Shown here in pieces: positions 1 to 11,879 of a stretch of 64,000 nt of DNA; the stretch's first letter is position 1; every line of letters begins with the position of its first letter. Position numbers and translations under genes: made by a program. The notes below the pieces were generated by a model. The model searched no databases and was not told where the DNA came from. It was given only the letters and a program-made list of their open reading frames with translations. This DNA is from Ptiloglossa arizonensis (Eukaryota; Arthropoda; Insecta; Hymenoptera; Colletidae): positions 682,001 through 746,000 of the forward strand of contig NW_027478522.1 of assembly GCF_051014685.1 (NCBI RefSeq), given 5' to 3'.

Positions 1-270
1 GTTGCATCTGAAAGTACAAACTCGCCCGATTACAACGGTATGTGTAGTTTTCCCCTAGGTCGTTCTAGTTCTTCGTTTCGAGCATCAGAACTGCGAATAT
101 TTTGAGTTCCTCAAGCGTTTCTTACATACAAACTGACACATCTCGCGAACGGATCGACCAATCCGCAAAATTTCTGTGGTATCTGAAAGTAGAAACTCGG
201 CCAATTACAACGGTATGTGTACTTTTCCCCTAGGCCATTCTAGTTATTCGTTTCGAGCATCAGAACTGCG

Positions 271-278
271 AAAATTTT
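271..278. other. AAAATTTT tract (representative; monomer positions 96-103)
   Basis: A self-complementary A/T tract present in most monomers; AAAATTT follows 71 bp later at monomer positions 167-173. A-tracts of this form are known to bend DNA and influence nucleosome placement. A subset of classes alters the first tract (GAATATTTTG, GAAACTTTTG, GAACATTTTG, GAAATTTTTG), giving class-specific versions. Confidence 0.6.
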
Positions 279-289
279 GAGTTTCTCAA
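277..289. other. 5-bp dyad, TTGAG-TTT-CTCAA (representative; monomer positions 102-114)
   Basis: A perfect 5-bp inverted repeat with a 3-base centre, overlapping the AAAATTTT tract at 271-278. Most common variants in this stretch (TTGAGTTCCTCAA, TTGAGTTGCTCAA) change only the centre and leave the arms paired, though the CTCAACCG and CTCGAGCG classes show the flank and arms can vary. Confidence 0.6.
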
Positions 290-324
290 GCGTTTCTTAC
301 CTCCAAACTGCCATATCTCGCGAA

Positions 325-340
325 CGGATTGACCAATCCG
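325..340. other. 6-bp dyad, CGGATT-GACC-AATCCG (representative; monomer positions 150-165)
   Basis: A perfect inverted repeat of 6 bp with a 4-base centre, present in the majority CGGATTGACC class. Class variants weaken it in set ways: CTGATTG breaks the second pair, CGGATCG and CGGATAG leave a 5-bp stem. It lies directly next to TCGCGA and AAAATTT. It could be a protein-binding dyad or a small cruciform; it has no T-run and is not a terminator. Confidence 0.7.
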
Positions 341-525
341 CGAAATTTCTGTTGCATCTGAAAGTAGAAGCTCGCCCGATTACAACGGTATGCGTACTTT
401 TCCGCTAGGCCGTTCTAGTTATTCGTTTCGAGCATCAGAAATGCGAAAATTTTGAGTTTCTCAAGCGTTTCTTACCTCCAAACTGCCATATCTCGCGAAC
501 TGATTGACCAATCCGCAAAATTTCT

Positions 526-2800
526 GTTGCATCTGAAAGTAGAAACCCGCCCGATTACAACGGTATGTGTAGTTTTCCCCTAGGTCATTCTAGTTCTTCG
601 TTTCGAGCATCAGAACTGCGAATATTTTGAGTTCCTCAAGCGTTTCTTACATACAAACTGACACATCTCGCGAACGGATCGACCAATCCGCAAAATTTCT
701 GTGGTATCTGAAAGTAGAAACTCGGCCAATTACAACGGTATGTGTACTTTTCCCCTAGGCCATTCTAGTTATTCGTTTCGAACATCAGAACTGCGAAAAT
801 TTTGAGTTTCTCAAGCGTTTCTTACCTCCACACTGCCATATCTCGCGAACGGATTGACCAATCCGCAAAATTTCTGTTGCATCTGAAAGTACAAACTCGC
901 CCGATTACAACGGTATGCGTACTTTTCCCCTAGGCCGTTCTAGTTATTCGTTTCGAGCATCAGAGCTGCGAAAATTTTGAGTTTCTCAAGCGTTTCTTAC
1001 CTCCAAACTGCCATATCTCGCGAACTGATTGACCAATCCGCAAAATTTCTGTTGCATCTGAAAGTACAAACTCGCCCGATTACAACGGTATGCGTACTTT
1101 TCCCCTAGGCCGTTCTAGTTATTCGTTTCGAGCATCAGAGCTGCGAAAATTTTGAGTTTCTCAAGCGTTTCTTACCTTCAAACTCCCATATCTCGCGAAT
1201 GGATTGACCAATCCGCAAAATTTCTGTTGCCTCTGAAAGTAGAAACCCGCCCGATTACAACGGTATGCGTACTTTTCCCCTAGGCCGTTCTAGTTATTCG
1301 TCTCGAGCATCAGAACTGCGAAAATTTTGAGTTTCTCAAGCGTTTCTTACCTCCAAACTGCCATATCTCGCGAACGGATTGACCAATCCGCAAAATTTCT
1401 GTTGCATCTGAAAGTAGAAGCTCGCCCGATTACAACGGTATGCGTACTTTTCCGCTAGGCCGTCCTAGTTATTCGTTTCGAGCATCAGAAATGCGAAAAT
1501 TTTGAGTTTCTCAAGCGTTTCTTACCTCCAAACTGCCATATCTCGCGAACTGATTGACCAATCCGCAAAATTTCTGTTGCATCTGAAAGTAGAAACCCGC
1601 CCGATTACAACGGTATGTGTAGTTTTCCCCTAGGCCGTTCTAGTTATTCGTCTCGAGCATCAGAACTGCGAAACTTTTGAGTTTCTCAAGCGTTTCTTAC
1701 CTCCAAACTGCCATATCTCGCGAACTGATTGACCAATCCGCAAAATTTCTGTTGCATCTGAAAGTAGAAACCCGCCCGATTACAACGGTATGCGTACTTT
1801 TCCCCTAGGCCGTTCTAGTTATGCTTGTCGAGCATCAGAACTGCGAAAATTTTGAGTTTCTCAAGCGTTTCTTACTTCCAAACTCCCATATCTCGCGAGC
1901 GGATTGACCAATCCGCAAAATTTCTGTTGCATCTGAAAGTAGAAACTCGCCCGATTACAACGGTATGCGTACTTTTCCCCTAGGTCATTCTAGTTCTTCG
2001 TTTCGAGCATCAGAACTGCGAATATTTTGAGTTCCTCAAGCGTTTCTTACTTACAAACTGCCACATCTCGCGAACGGATCGACCAATCCGCAAAATGTCT
2101 GTTGCATCTGAAAGTAGAAACTCGCCTGATTACAACGGTATGCGTACTTTTCCCCTAGGTCATTCTAGTTCTTCGTTTCGAGCATCAGAACTGCGAATAT
2201 TTTGAGTTTCTCGAGCGTTTCTTACCTCCAAACTGCAATATCTCCCGAACGGATAGACCAATCCGCAAAATTTCTGTTGCATCTGAAAGTAGAAACTCGC
2301 CCGATTACAACGGTATGCGTACTTTTCCCCTAGGCCGTTCTAGTTATTCGTCTCGAGCATCAGAACTGCCAAACTTTTGAGTTTCTCAAGCGTTTCTTAC
2401 CTCCAAACTGCAATATCTCCCGAACGGATAGACCAATCCGCAAAATTTCTGTTGCATCTGAAAGTAGAAACTCGCCCGATTAGAACGGTATGCGTACTTT
2501 TCCCCTAGGCCGTTCTAGTTATTCGTTTCGAGCATCAGAACTGCGAAAATTTTGAGTTTCTCAAGCGTTTCTTACCTCCAAACTGCCATATCTCGCGAAC
2601 GGATTGACCAATCCGCAAAATTTCTGTTGCATCTGAAAGTAGAAGCTCGCCCGATTACAACGGTATGCGTACTTTTCCGCTAGGCCGTTCTAGTTATTCG
2701 TTTCGAGCATCAGAAATGCGAAAATTTTGAGTTTCTCAAGCGTTTCTTACCTCCAAACTGCCATATCTCGCGAACTGATTGACCAATCCGCAAAATTTCT
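526..2800 (+). repeat. HOR unit a (13 monomers, 2,275 bp)
   Basis: It runs from the TGTGTAG/GGTCATTC monomer at 526, through the GTGGT monomer at 701, to the AGAAGCTCG monomer at 2,626. The class order matches the next unit except that one monomer is missing near its 3' part and its third monomer is of the TACAAACTCG class instead of AGAAGCTCG. Three copies near 2,200-2,450 share CTGCAATATCTCCCG variants. Confidence 0.8.
1949..1965 (-). other. CENP-B-box-like 17-mer (representative; monomer positions 24-40)
   Basis: Read on the minus strand this is TACCGTTGTAATCGGGC. Against the CENP-B box core (TTCG, A, CGGG at fixed spacing) it matches 7 of 9 core bases: CG, A and CGGG match, while the first two core bases are A and C instead of T and T. 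Against the full 17-bp human motif it matches 12. It lies in the best conserved part of the monomer and recurs every 175 bp in most copies. A 7/9 match is expected by chance about once in two monomers of this length when both strands are searched, so the resemblance alone is weak evidence. Confidence 0.3.
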
Positions 2801-5250
2801 GTTGCATCTGAAAGTAGAAACCCGCCCGATTACAACGGTATGTGTAGTTTTCCCCTAGGTCATTCTAGTTCTTCGTTTCGAGCATCAGAACTGCGAATAT
2901 TTTGAGTTCCTCAAGCGTTTCTTACATACAAACTGCCACATCTCGCGAACGGATCGACCAATCCGCAAAATTTCTGTGGTATCTGAAAGTAGAAACTCGG
3001 CCAATTACAACGGTATGTGTACTTTTCCCCTAGGCCATTCTAGTTATTCGTTTCGAGCATCAGAACTGCGAAAATTTTGAGTTTCTCAAGCGTTTCTTAC
3101 CTCCAAACTGCCATATCTCGCGAACGGATTGACCAATCCGCGAAATTTCTGTTGCATCTGAAAGTAGAAGCTCGCCCGATTACAACGGTATGCGTACTTT
3201 TCCGCTAGGCCGTTCTAGTTATTCGTTTCGAGCATCAGAAATGCGAAAATTTTGAGTTTCTCAAGCGTTTCTTACCTCCAAACTGCCATATCTCGCGAAC
3301 TGATTGACCAATCCGCAAAATTTCTGTTGCATCTGAAAGTACAAACTCGCCCGATTACAACGGTATGCGTACTTTTCCCCTAGGCCGTTCTAGTTATTCG
3401 TTTCGAGCATCAGAGCTGCGAAAATTTTGAGTTTCTCAAGCGTTTCTTACCTTCAAACACCCATATCTCGCGAATGGATTGACCAATCCGCAAAATTTCT
3501 GTTGCCTCTGAAAGTAGAAACCCGCCCGATTACAACGGTATGCGTACTTTTCCCCTAGGCCGTTCTAGTTATTCGTCTCGAGCATCAGAACTGCGAAAAT
3601 TTTGAGTTTCTCAAGCGTTTCTTACCTCCAAACTGCCATATCTCGCGAACGGATTGACCAATCCGCAAAATTTCTGTTGCATCTGAAAGTAGAAGCTCGC
3701 CCGATTACAACGGTATGCGTACTTTTCCGCTAGGCCGTTCTAGTTATTCGTTTCGAGCATCAGAAATGCGAAAATTTTGAGTTTCTCAAGCGTTTCTTAC
3801 CTCCAAACTGCCATATCTCGCGAACTGATTGACCAATCCGCAAAATTTCTGTTGCATCTGAAAGTAGAAACCCGCCCGATTACAACGGTTTGTGTAGTTT
3901 TCCCCTAGGCCGTTCTAGTTATTCGTCTCGAGCATCAGAACTGCGAAACTTTTGAGTTTCTCAAGCGTTTCTTACCTCCAAACTGCCATATCTCGCGAAC
4001 TGATTGACCAATCCGCAAAATTTCTGTTGCATCTGAAAGTAGAAACCCGCCCGATTACAACGGTATGCGTACTTTTCCCCTAGGCCGTTCTAGTTATGCT
4101 TGTCGAGCATCAGAACTGCGAAAATTTTGAGTTTCTCAAGCGTTTCTTACTTCCAAACTCCCATATCTCGCGAGCGGATTGACCAATCCGCAAAATTTCT
4201 GTTGCATCTGAAAGTAGAAACTCGCCCGATTACAACGGTATGCGTACTTTTCCCCTAGGTCATTCTAGTTCTTCGTTTCGAGCATCAGAACTGCGAATAT
4301 TTTGAGTTCCTCAAGCGTTTCTTACTTACAAACTGCCACATCTCGCGAACGGATCGACCAATCCGCAAAATGTCTGTTGCATCTGAAAGTAGAAACTCGC
4401 CCGATTACAACGGTATGCGTACTTTTCCCCTAGGTCATTCTAGTTCTTCGTTTCGAGCATCAGAACTGCGAATATTTTGAGTTTCTCGAGCGTTTCTTAC
4501 TTACAAACTGCCACATCTCGCGAACGGATCGACCAATCCGCAAAATTTCTGTTGCATCTGAAAGTAGAAACTCGCCCGTTTACAACGGTATGCGTATTTT
4601 TCCCCTAGGCCGTTCCAGTTATGCTTGTCAAGCATCAGAACTGCGAAAATTTTGGGTTTCTCTAGCGTTTCTTACCTCCAAACTGCCATATCTCGCGAAC
4701 GGATTGAACAATCCTCAAAATTTCTGTTGCATCTGAAAGTAGAAACTCGCCCGATTACAACGGTATGCGTACTTTTCCCCTAGGCCGTTCTAGTTATTCG
4801 TCTCGAGCATCAGAACTGCCAAACTTTTGAGTTTCTCAAGCGTTTCTTACCTCCAAACTGCAATATCTCGCGAACGGATAGACCAATCCGCAAAATTTCT
4901 GTTGCATCTGAAAGTAGAAACTCGCCCGATTAGAACGGTATGCGTACTTTTCCCCTAGGCCGTTCTAGTTATTCGTTTCGAGCATCAGAACTGCGAAAAT
5001 TTTGAGTTTCTCAAGCGTTTCTTACCTCCAAACTGCCATATCTCGCGAACGGATTGACCAATCAGCAAAATTTCTGTTGCATCTGAAAGTAGAAGCTCGC
5101 CCGATTACAACGGTATGCGTACTTTTCCGCTAGGCCGTTCTAGTTATTCGTTTCGAGCATCAGAAATGCGAAAATTTTGAGTTTCTCAAGCGTTTCTTAC
5201 CTCCAAACTGCCATATCTCGCGAACTGATTGACCAATCCGCAAAATTTCT
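2801..5250 (+). repeat. HOR unit b (14 monomers, 2,450 bp)
   Basis: It begins with the same class pair as unit a (TGTGTAG/GGTCATTC at 2,801, GTGGT at 2,976) and ends with the AGAAGCTCG monomer at 5,076. It includes one monomer absent from unit a, at 4,551-4,725, which carries GTTTACAACGG and TGCTTGTCAAGC. A private change is TTTGTGTAG at about 3,890. Confidence 0.8.
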
Positions 5251-7700
5251 GTTGCATCTGAAAGTAGAAACCCGCCCGATTACAACGGTATGTGTAGTTT
5301 TCCCCTAGGTCATTCTAGTTATTCGTTTCGAGCATCAGAACTGCGAATATTTTGAGTTCCTCAAGCGTTTCTTACATACAAACTGCCACATCTCGCGAAC
5401 GGATCGACCAATCCGCAAAATTTCTGTGGTATCTGAAAGTAGAAACTCGGCCAATTACAACGGTATGTGTACTTTTCCCCTAGGCCATTCTAGTTATTCG
5501 TTTCGAGCATCAGAACTGCGAAAATTTTGAGTTTCTCAAGCGTTTCTTACCTCCAAACTGCCATATCTCGCGAACGGATTGACCAATCCGCGAAATTTCT
5601 GTTGCATCTGAAAGTAGAAGCTCGCCCGATTACAACGGTATGCGTACTTTTCCCCTAGGCCGTTCTAGTTATTCGTTTCGAGCATCAGAAATGCGAAAAT
5701 TTTGAGTTTCTCAAGCGTTTCTTACCTCCAAACTGCCATATCTCGCGAACGGATTGACCAATCCGCGAAATTTCTGCTGCATCTGAAAGTAGAAGCTCGC
5801 CCGATTACAACGGTATGCGTACTTTTCCGCTAGGCCGTTCTAGTTATTCGTTTCGAGCATCAGAAATGCGAAAATTTTGAGTTTCCCAAGCGTTTCTTAC
5901 CTCCAAACGGCCATATCTCGCGAACTGATTGACCAATCCGCAAAATTTCTGTTGCATCTGAAAGTAGAAACCCGCCCGATTACAACGGTATGTGTAGTTT
6001 TCCCCTAGGTCATTCTAGTTCTTCGTTTCGAGCATCAGAACTGCGAATATTTTGAGTTCCTCAAGCGTTTCTTACATACAAACTGACACATCTCGCGAAC
6101 GGATCGACCAATCCGCAAAATTTCTGTGGTATCTGAAAGTAGAAACTCGGCCAATTACAACGGTATGTGTACTTTTCCCCTAGGCCATTCTAGTTATTCG
6201 TTTCGAGCATCAGAACTGCGAAAATTTTGAGTTTCTCAAGCGTTTCTTACCTCCACACTGCCATATCTCGCGAACGGATTGACCAATCCGCAAAATTTCT
6301 GTTGCATCTGAAAGTACAAACTCGCCCGATTACAACGGTATGCGTACTTTTCCCCTAGGCCGTTCTAGTTATTCGTTTCGAGCATCAGAGCTGCGAAAAT
6401 TTTGAGTTTCTCAAGCGTTTCTTACCTTCAAACTCCCATATCTCGCGAATGGATTGACCAATCCGCAAAATTTCTGTTGCCTCTGAAAGTAGAAACCCGC
6501 CCGATTACAACGGTATGCGTACTTTTCCCCTAGGCCGTTCTAGTTATTCGTCTCGAGCATCAGAACTGCGAAAATTTTGAGTTTCTCAAGCGTTTCTTAC
6601 ATCCAAACTGCCATATCTCGCGAACGGATTGACCAATCCGCAAAATTTCTGTTGCATTTGAAAGTAGAAGCTCGCCCGATTACAACGGTATGCGTACTTT
6701 TCCGCTAGGCCGTTCTAGTTATTCGTTTCGAGCATCAGAAATGCGAAAATTTTGAGTTTCTCAAGCGTTTCTTACCTCCAAACTGCCATATCTCGCGAAC
6801 TGATTGACCAATCCGCAAAATTTCTGTTGCATCTGAAAGTACAAACTCGCCCGATTACAACGGTATGCGTACTTTTCCCCTAGGCCGTTCTAGTTATTCG
6901 TTTCGAGCATCAGAGCTGCGAAAATTTTGAGTTTCTCAAGCGTTTCTTACCTTCAAACTCCCATATCTCGCGAATGGATTGACCAATCCGCAATATTTCT
7001 GTTGCCTCTGAAAGTAGAAACCCGCCCGATTACAACGGTATGCGTACTTTTCCCCTAGGCCGTTCTAGTTATTCGTCTCGAGCATCAGAACTGCGAAAAT
7101 TTTGAGTTTCTCAAGCGTTTCTTACCTCCAAACTGCCATATCTCGCGAACGGATTGACCAATCCGCAAAATTTCTGTTGCATCTGAAAGTAGAAGCTCGC
7201 CCGATTACAACGGTATGCGTACTTTTCCGCTAGGCCGTTCTAGTTATTCGTTTCGAGCATCAGAAATGCGAAAATTTTGAGTTTCTCAAGCGTTTCTTAC
7301 CTCCAAACTGCCATATCTCGCGAACTGATTGACCAATCCGCAAAATTTCTGTTGCATCTGAAAGTAGAAACCCGCCCGATTACAACGGTATGTGTAGTTT
7401 TCCCCTAGGCCTTTCTAGTTATTCGTCTCGAGCATCAGAACTGCGAAACTTTTGAGTTTCTCAAGCGTTTCTTACCTCCAAACTACCATATCTCGCGAAC
7501 TGATTGACCAATCCGCAAAATTTCTGTTGCATCTGAAAGTAGAAACCCGCCCGATTACAACGGTATGTGTAGTTTTCCCCTAGGTCATTCTAGTTCTTCG
7601 TTTCGAGCATCAGAACTGCGAATATTTTGAGTTCCTCAAGCGTTTCTTACTTACAAACTGCCACATCTCGCGAACGGATCGACCAATCCGCAAAATTTCT
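5251..7700 (+). repeat. Rearranged HOR unit c (14 monomers)
   Basis: It opens like units a and b, with TGTGTAG at 5,251 and GTGGT at 5,426. It then repeats parts internally: the opening pair recurs at 5,951-6,300, and the TACAAACTCG, GTTGCCTCTG, AGAAGCTCG triplet occurs twice (6,301-6,825 and 6,826-7,350), a local 525-bp trimer duplication. The later half of the unit, with the GATTAGAACGG monomer, is missing. Confidence 0.75.
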
Positions 7701-8495
7701 GTGGTATCTGAAAGTAGAAACTTGGCCAATTACAACGGTATGTGTACTTTTCCCCTAGGCCATTCTAGTTATTCATTCGAGCATCAGAACTGCGAAAATT
7801 TTGAGTTTCTCAAGCGTTTCTTACCTCCAAACTGCCATATCTCGCGAACGGATTGACCAATCCGCAAAATTTCTGTTGCATCTGAAAGTAGAAACTCGCC
7901 CGATTACAACGGTATGCGTACTTTTCCCCTAGGCCGTTCTAGTTATGCTTGTCGAGCATCAGAACTGCGAAAATTTTGAGTTTCTCAAGCGTTACTTACC
8001 TCCAAACTGCCATATCTCGCGAACGGATTGACCAATCCGCAAAATTTCTGTTGCATCTGAAAGTAGAAACTCGCCCGATTACAACGGTATGCGTACTTTT
8101 CCCCTAGGTCATTCTAGTTCTTCGTTTCGAGCATCAGAACTGCGAATATTTTGAGTTCCTCAAGCGTTTCTTACATACAAACTGACACATCTCGCGAACG
8201 GATCGACCAATCCGTAAAATTTCTGTGGTATCTGAAAGTAGAAACTCGGCCAATTACAACGGTATGTGTACTTTTCCCCTAGGCCATTCTAGTTATGCTT
8301 GTCGAGCAACAGAACTGCGAAAATTTTGAGTTTCTCAAGCGTTTCTTACTTCCAAACTCCCATATCTCGCGAACGGATTGACCAATCCGCAAAATTTCTG
8401 TTGCATCTGAAAGTAGGAACTCGCCCGATTACAACGGTATGCGTACTTTTCCCCTAGGCCGTTCTAGTTATTCGTTTCGGGCATCAGAACTGCGA
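7192..8495 (+). repeat. 9-mer duplication, copy 1 (offset 1,573 bp)
   Basis: It shares the rare GGCCTTTCTAG variant, the two 1-bp deletions and all monomer classes with the copy starting near 8,765. The offset is nine monomers minus 2 bp. The boundaries are where the two copies stop sharing variants (AGAAGCTCG against AGAAACTCG on the left, CTGCGAAAA against CTGTGAACA on the right). Confidence 0.85.
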
Positions 8496-8764
8496 AAATT
8501 TTGAGTTTCTCAAGCGTTACTTACCTCCAAACTGCCATATCTCGCGAACGGATTGACCAATCCGCAAAATTTCTGTTGCATCTGAAAGTAGGAACTAGCC
8601 CGATTACAACGGTATGCGTACTTTTCCCCTAGACCGTTCTAGTTATTCGTTTCGGGCATCAGAACTGTGAACATTTTGAGTTTCTCAACCGTTTCTACCT
8701 CCAAACTGCCATATCTCGCGAACGGATTGACCAATCCGCAAAATTTCTGTTGCATCTGAAAGTA

Positions 8765-10068
8765 GAAACTCGCCCGATTACAACGGTATGCGTACTTTTC
8801 CGCTAGGCCGTTCTAGTTATTCGTTTCGAGCATCAGAAATGCGAAAATTTTGAGTTTCTCAAGCGTTTCTTACCTCCAAACTGCCATATCTCGCGAACTG
8901 ATTGACCAATCCGCAAAATTTCTGTTGCATCTGAAAGTAGAAACCCGCCCGATTACAACGGTATGTGTAGTTTTCCCCTAGGCCTTTCTAGTTATTCGTC
9001 TCGAGCATCAGAACTGCGAAACTTTTGAGTTTCTCAAGCGTTTCTTACCTCCAAACTACCATATCTCGCGAACTGATTGACCAATCCGCAAAATTTCTGT
9101 TGCATCTGAAAGTAGAAACCCGCCCGATTACAACGGTATGTGTAGTTTTCCCCTAGGTCATTCTAGTTCTTCGTTTCGAGCATCAGAACTGCGAATATTT
9201 TGAGTTCCTCAAGCGTTTCTTACTTACAAACTGCCACATCTCGCGAACGGATCGACCAATCCGCAAAATTTCTGTGGTATCTGAAAGTAGAAACTTGGCC
9301 AATTACAACGGTATGTGTACTTTTCCCCTAGGCCATTCTAGTTATTCATTCGAGCATCAGAACTGCGAAAATTTTGAGTTTCTCAAGCGTTTCTTACCTC
9401 CAAACTGCCATATCTCGCGAACGGATTGACCAATCCGCAAAATTTCTGTTGCATCTGAAAGTAGAAACTCGCCCGATTACAACGGTATGCGTACTTTTCC
9501 CCTAGGCCGTTCTAGTTATGCTTGTCGAGCATCAGAACTGCGAAAATTTTGAGTTTCTCAAGCGTTACTTACCTCCAAACTGCCATATCTCGCGAACGGA
9601 TTGACCAATCCGCAAAATTTCTGTTGCATCTGAAAGTAGAAACTCGCCCGATTACAACGGTATGCGTACTTTTCCCCTAGGTCATTCTAGTTCTTCGTTT
9701 CGAGCATCAGAACTGCGAATATTTTGAGTTCCTCAAGCGTTTCTTACATACAAACTGACACATCTCGCGAACGGATCGACCAATCCGTAAAATTTCTGTG
9801 GTATCTGAAAGTAGAAACTCGGCCAATTACAACGGTATGTGTACTTTTCCCCTAGGCCATTCTAGTTATGCTTGTCGAGCAACAGAACTGCGAAAATTTT
9901 GAGTTTCTCAAGCGTTTCTTACTTCCAAACTCCCATATCTCGCGAACGGATTGACCAATCCGCAAAATTTCTGTTGCATCTGAAAGTAGGAACTCGCCCG
10001 ATTACAACGGTATGCGTACTTTTCCCCTAGGCCGTTCTAGTTATTCGTTTCGGGCATCAGAACTGTGA
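8765..10068 (+). repeat. 9-mer duplication, copy 2
   Basis: It is the partner of 7,192-8,495 at an offset of 1,573 bp. By eye the two look almost identical, which implies a recent unequal exchange. Confidence 0.85.
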
Positions 10069-11603
10069 ACATTTTGAGTTTCTCAACCGTTTCTACCTCC
10101 AAACTGCCATATCTCGCGAACGGATTGACCAATCCGCAAAATTTCTGTTGCATCTGAAAGCAGAAACTCGCCCGATTACAACGGTATGCGTACTTTTCCC
10201 CTAGGCCGTTCTAGTTATGCTTGTCGAGCATCAGAACTGCGAAAATTTTGAGTTTCTCAAGCGTTTCTTACTTCCAAACTCCCATCTCTCGCGAACGGAT
10301 TGACCAATCCGCAAAATTTCTGTTGCATCTGAAAGTAGGAACTAGCCCGATTACAACGGTATGCGTACTTTTCCCCTAGACCGTTCTAGTTATTCGTTTC
10401 GGGCATCAGAACTGTGAACATTTTGAGTTTCTCAACCGTTTCTACCTCCAAACTGCCATATCTCGCGAACGGATTGACCAATCCGCAAAATTTCTGTTGC
10501 ATCTGAAAGTAGAAACTCGCCCGATTACAACGGTATGCGTACTTTTCCCCTAGGCCGTTCTAGTTATGCTTGTCGAGCATCAGAACTGCGAAAATTTTGA
10601 GTTTCTCAAGCGTTACTTACCTCCAAACTGCCATATCTCGCGAACGGATTGACCAATCCGCAAAATTTCTGTTGCATCTGAAAGTAGAAACTCGCCCGAT
10701 TACAACGGTATGCGTACTTTTCCCCTAGGTCATTCTAGTTCTTCGTTTCGAGCATCAGAACTGCGAATATTTTGAGTTCCTCAAGCGTTTCTTACATACA
10801 AACTGACACATCTCGCGAACGGATCGACCAATCCGTAAAATTTCTGTGGTATCTGAAAGTAGAAACTCGGCCAATTACAACGGTATGTGTACTTTTCCCC
10901 TAGGCCATTCTAGTTATGCTTGTCGAGCAACAGAACTGCGAAAATTTTGAGTTTCTCAAGCGTTTCTTACTTCCAAACTCCCATATCTCGCGAACGGATT
11001 GACCAATCCGCAAAATTTCTGTTGCATCTGAAAGTAGGAACTCGCCCGATTACAACGGTATGCGTACTTTTCCCCTAGGCCGTTCTAGTTATTCGTTTCG
11101 GGCATCAGAACTGTGAACATTTTGAGTTTCTCAACCGTTTCTACCTCCAAACTGCCATATCTCGCGAACGGATTGACCAATCCGCAAAATTTCTGTTGCA
11201 TCTGAAAGCAGAAACTCGCCCGATTACAACGGTATGCGTACTTTTCCCCTAGGCCGTTCTAGTTATGCTTGTCGAGCATCAGAACTGCGAAAATTTTGAG
11301 TTTCTCAAGCGTTTCTTACTTCCAAACTCCCATCTCTCGCGAACGGATTGACCAATCCGCAAAATTTCTGTTGCATCTGAAAGTAGGAACTAGCCCGATT
11401 ACAACGGTATGCGTACTTTTCCCCTAGACCGTTCTAGTTATTCGTTTCGGGCATCAGAACTGTGAACATTTTGAGTTTCTCAACCGTTTCTACCTCCAAA
11501 CTGCCATATCTCGCGAACGGATTGACCAATCCGCAAAATTTCTGTTGCATCTGAAAGTAGAAACTCGCCCGATTACAACGGTATGCGTACTTTTCCCCTA
11601 GGT
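9404..11603 (+). repeat. 6-mer tandem repeat, two copies of 1,048 bp
   Basis: Segment 9,404-10,555 reappears at 10,452-11,603. CGGGCATCAG at 10,051 corresponds to 11,099, a shift of 1,048 bp (six monomers minus 2 bp). Both carry the CATCTCTCGCG and ACTAGCCCG variants. Copy 1 overlaps the end of the 9-mer copy, so the 9-mer and 6-mer exchanges are nested. Confidence 0.85.
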
Positions 11604-11879
11604 CATTCTAGTTCTTCGTTTCGAGCATCAGAACTGCGAATATTTTGAGTTCCTCAAGCGTTTCTTACTTACAAACTGCCACATCTCGCGAACGGATCGA
11701 CCAATCCGCAAAATGTCTGTTGCATCTGAAAGTAGGAACTCGCCCGATTACAACGGTATGCGTACTTTTCCCCTAGGCCGTTCTAGTTATTCGTTTCGAG
11801 CATCGGAACTGTGAACATTTTGAGTTTCTCAAGCGTTTCTTACCTCCAAACTGCCATATCTCGCGAATGGATTGACCAT

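Larger units (their letters stand above)
1..7700 (+). repeat. HOR block 1: 44 monomers, all 175 bp, 13/14-mer higher-order unit
   Basis: The phase stays exactly on 1+175k from base 1 to the monomer starting at 7,701, so no net indel occurs. Monomer classes recur in order: a TGTGTAG/GGTCATTC class, the GTGGTATCTG class, AGAAGCTCG classes with CCGCTAGG and AAATGCG, a TACAAACTCG/GAGCTGCG class, a GTTGCCTCTG class, a GAAACTTTTGAG class, a TATGCTTGTCGAG class, and a CTGCCAAAC plus GATTAGAACGG pair. The GTTGCCTCTG class at 1,226 recurs at 3,501 (13 monomers later). GATTAGAACGG at about 2,480 recurs at about 4,930 (14 monomers later). The extra monomer in the second unit is the TGCTTGTCAAGC copy at 4,551. 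Confidence 0.9.
7701..11879 (+). repeat. Mosaic block with 9-mer and 6-mer duplications; first length variants appear
   Basis: The first 1-bp deletions of the window occur here: ATTCATTCG in place of ATTCGTTTCG (first at about 7,771), and CCGTTTCTACCTCC in place of CGTTTCTTACCTCC (first at about 8,690). Two tandem duplications, listed separately, make up most of the block. About 11,604-11,879 is a linker of ordinary monomers. Confidence 0.85.

Noticed and set aside
325..348. Rho-independent terminator (dyad followed by A/T tract)
   Set aside because: The stem is only 6 bp, the following tract is CAAAATTT or CGAAATTT without a clear T-run after the stem, and it occurs in every monomer with no gene nearby.
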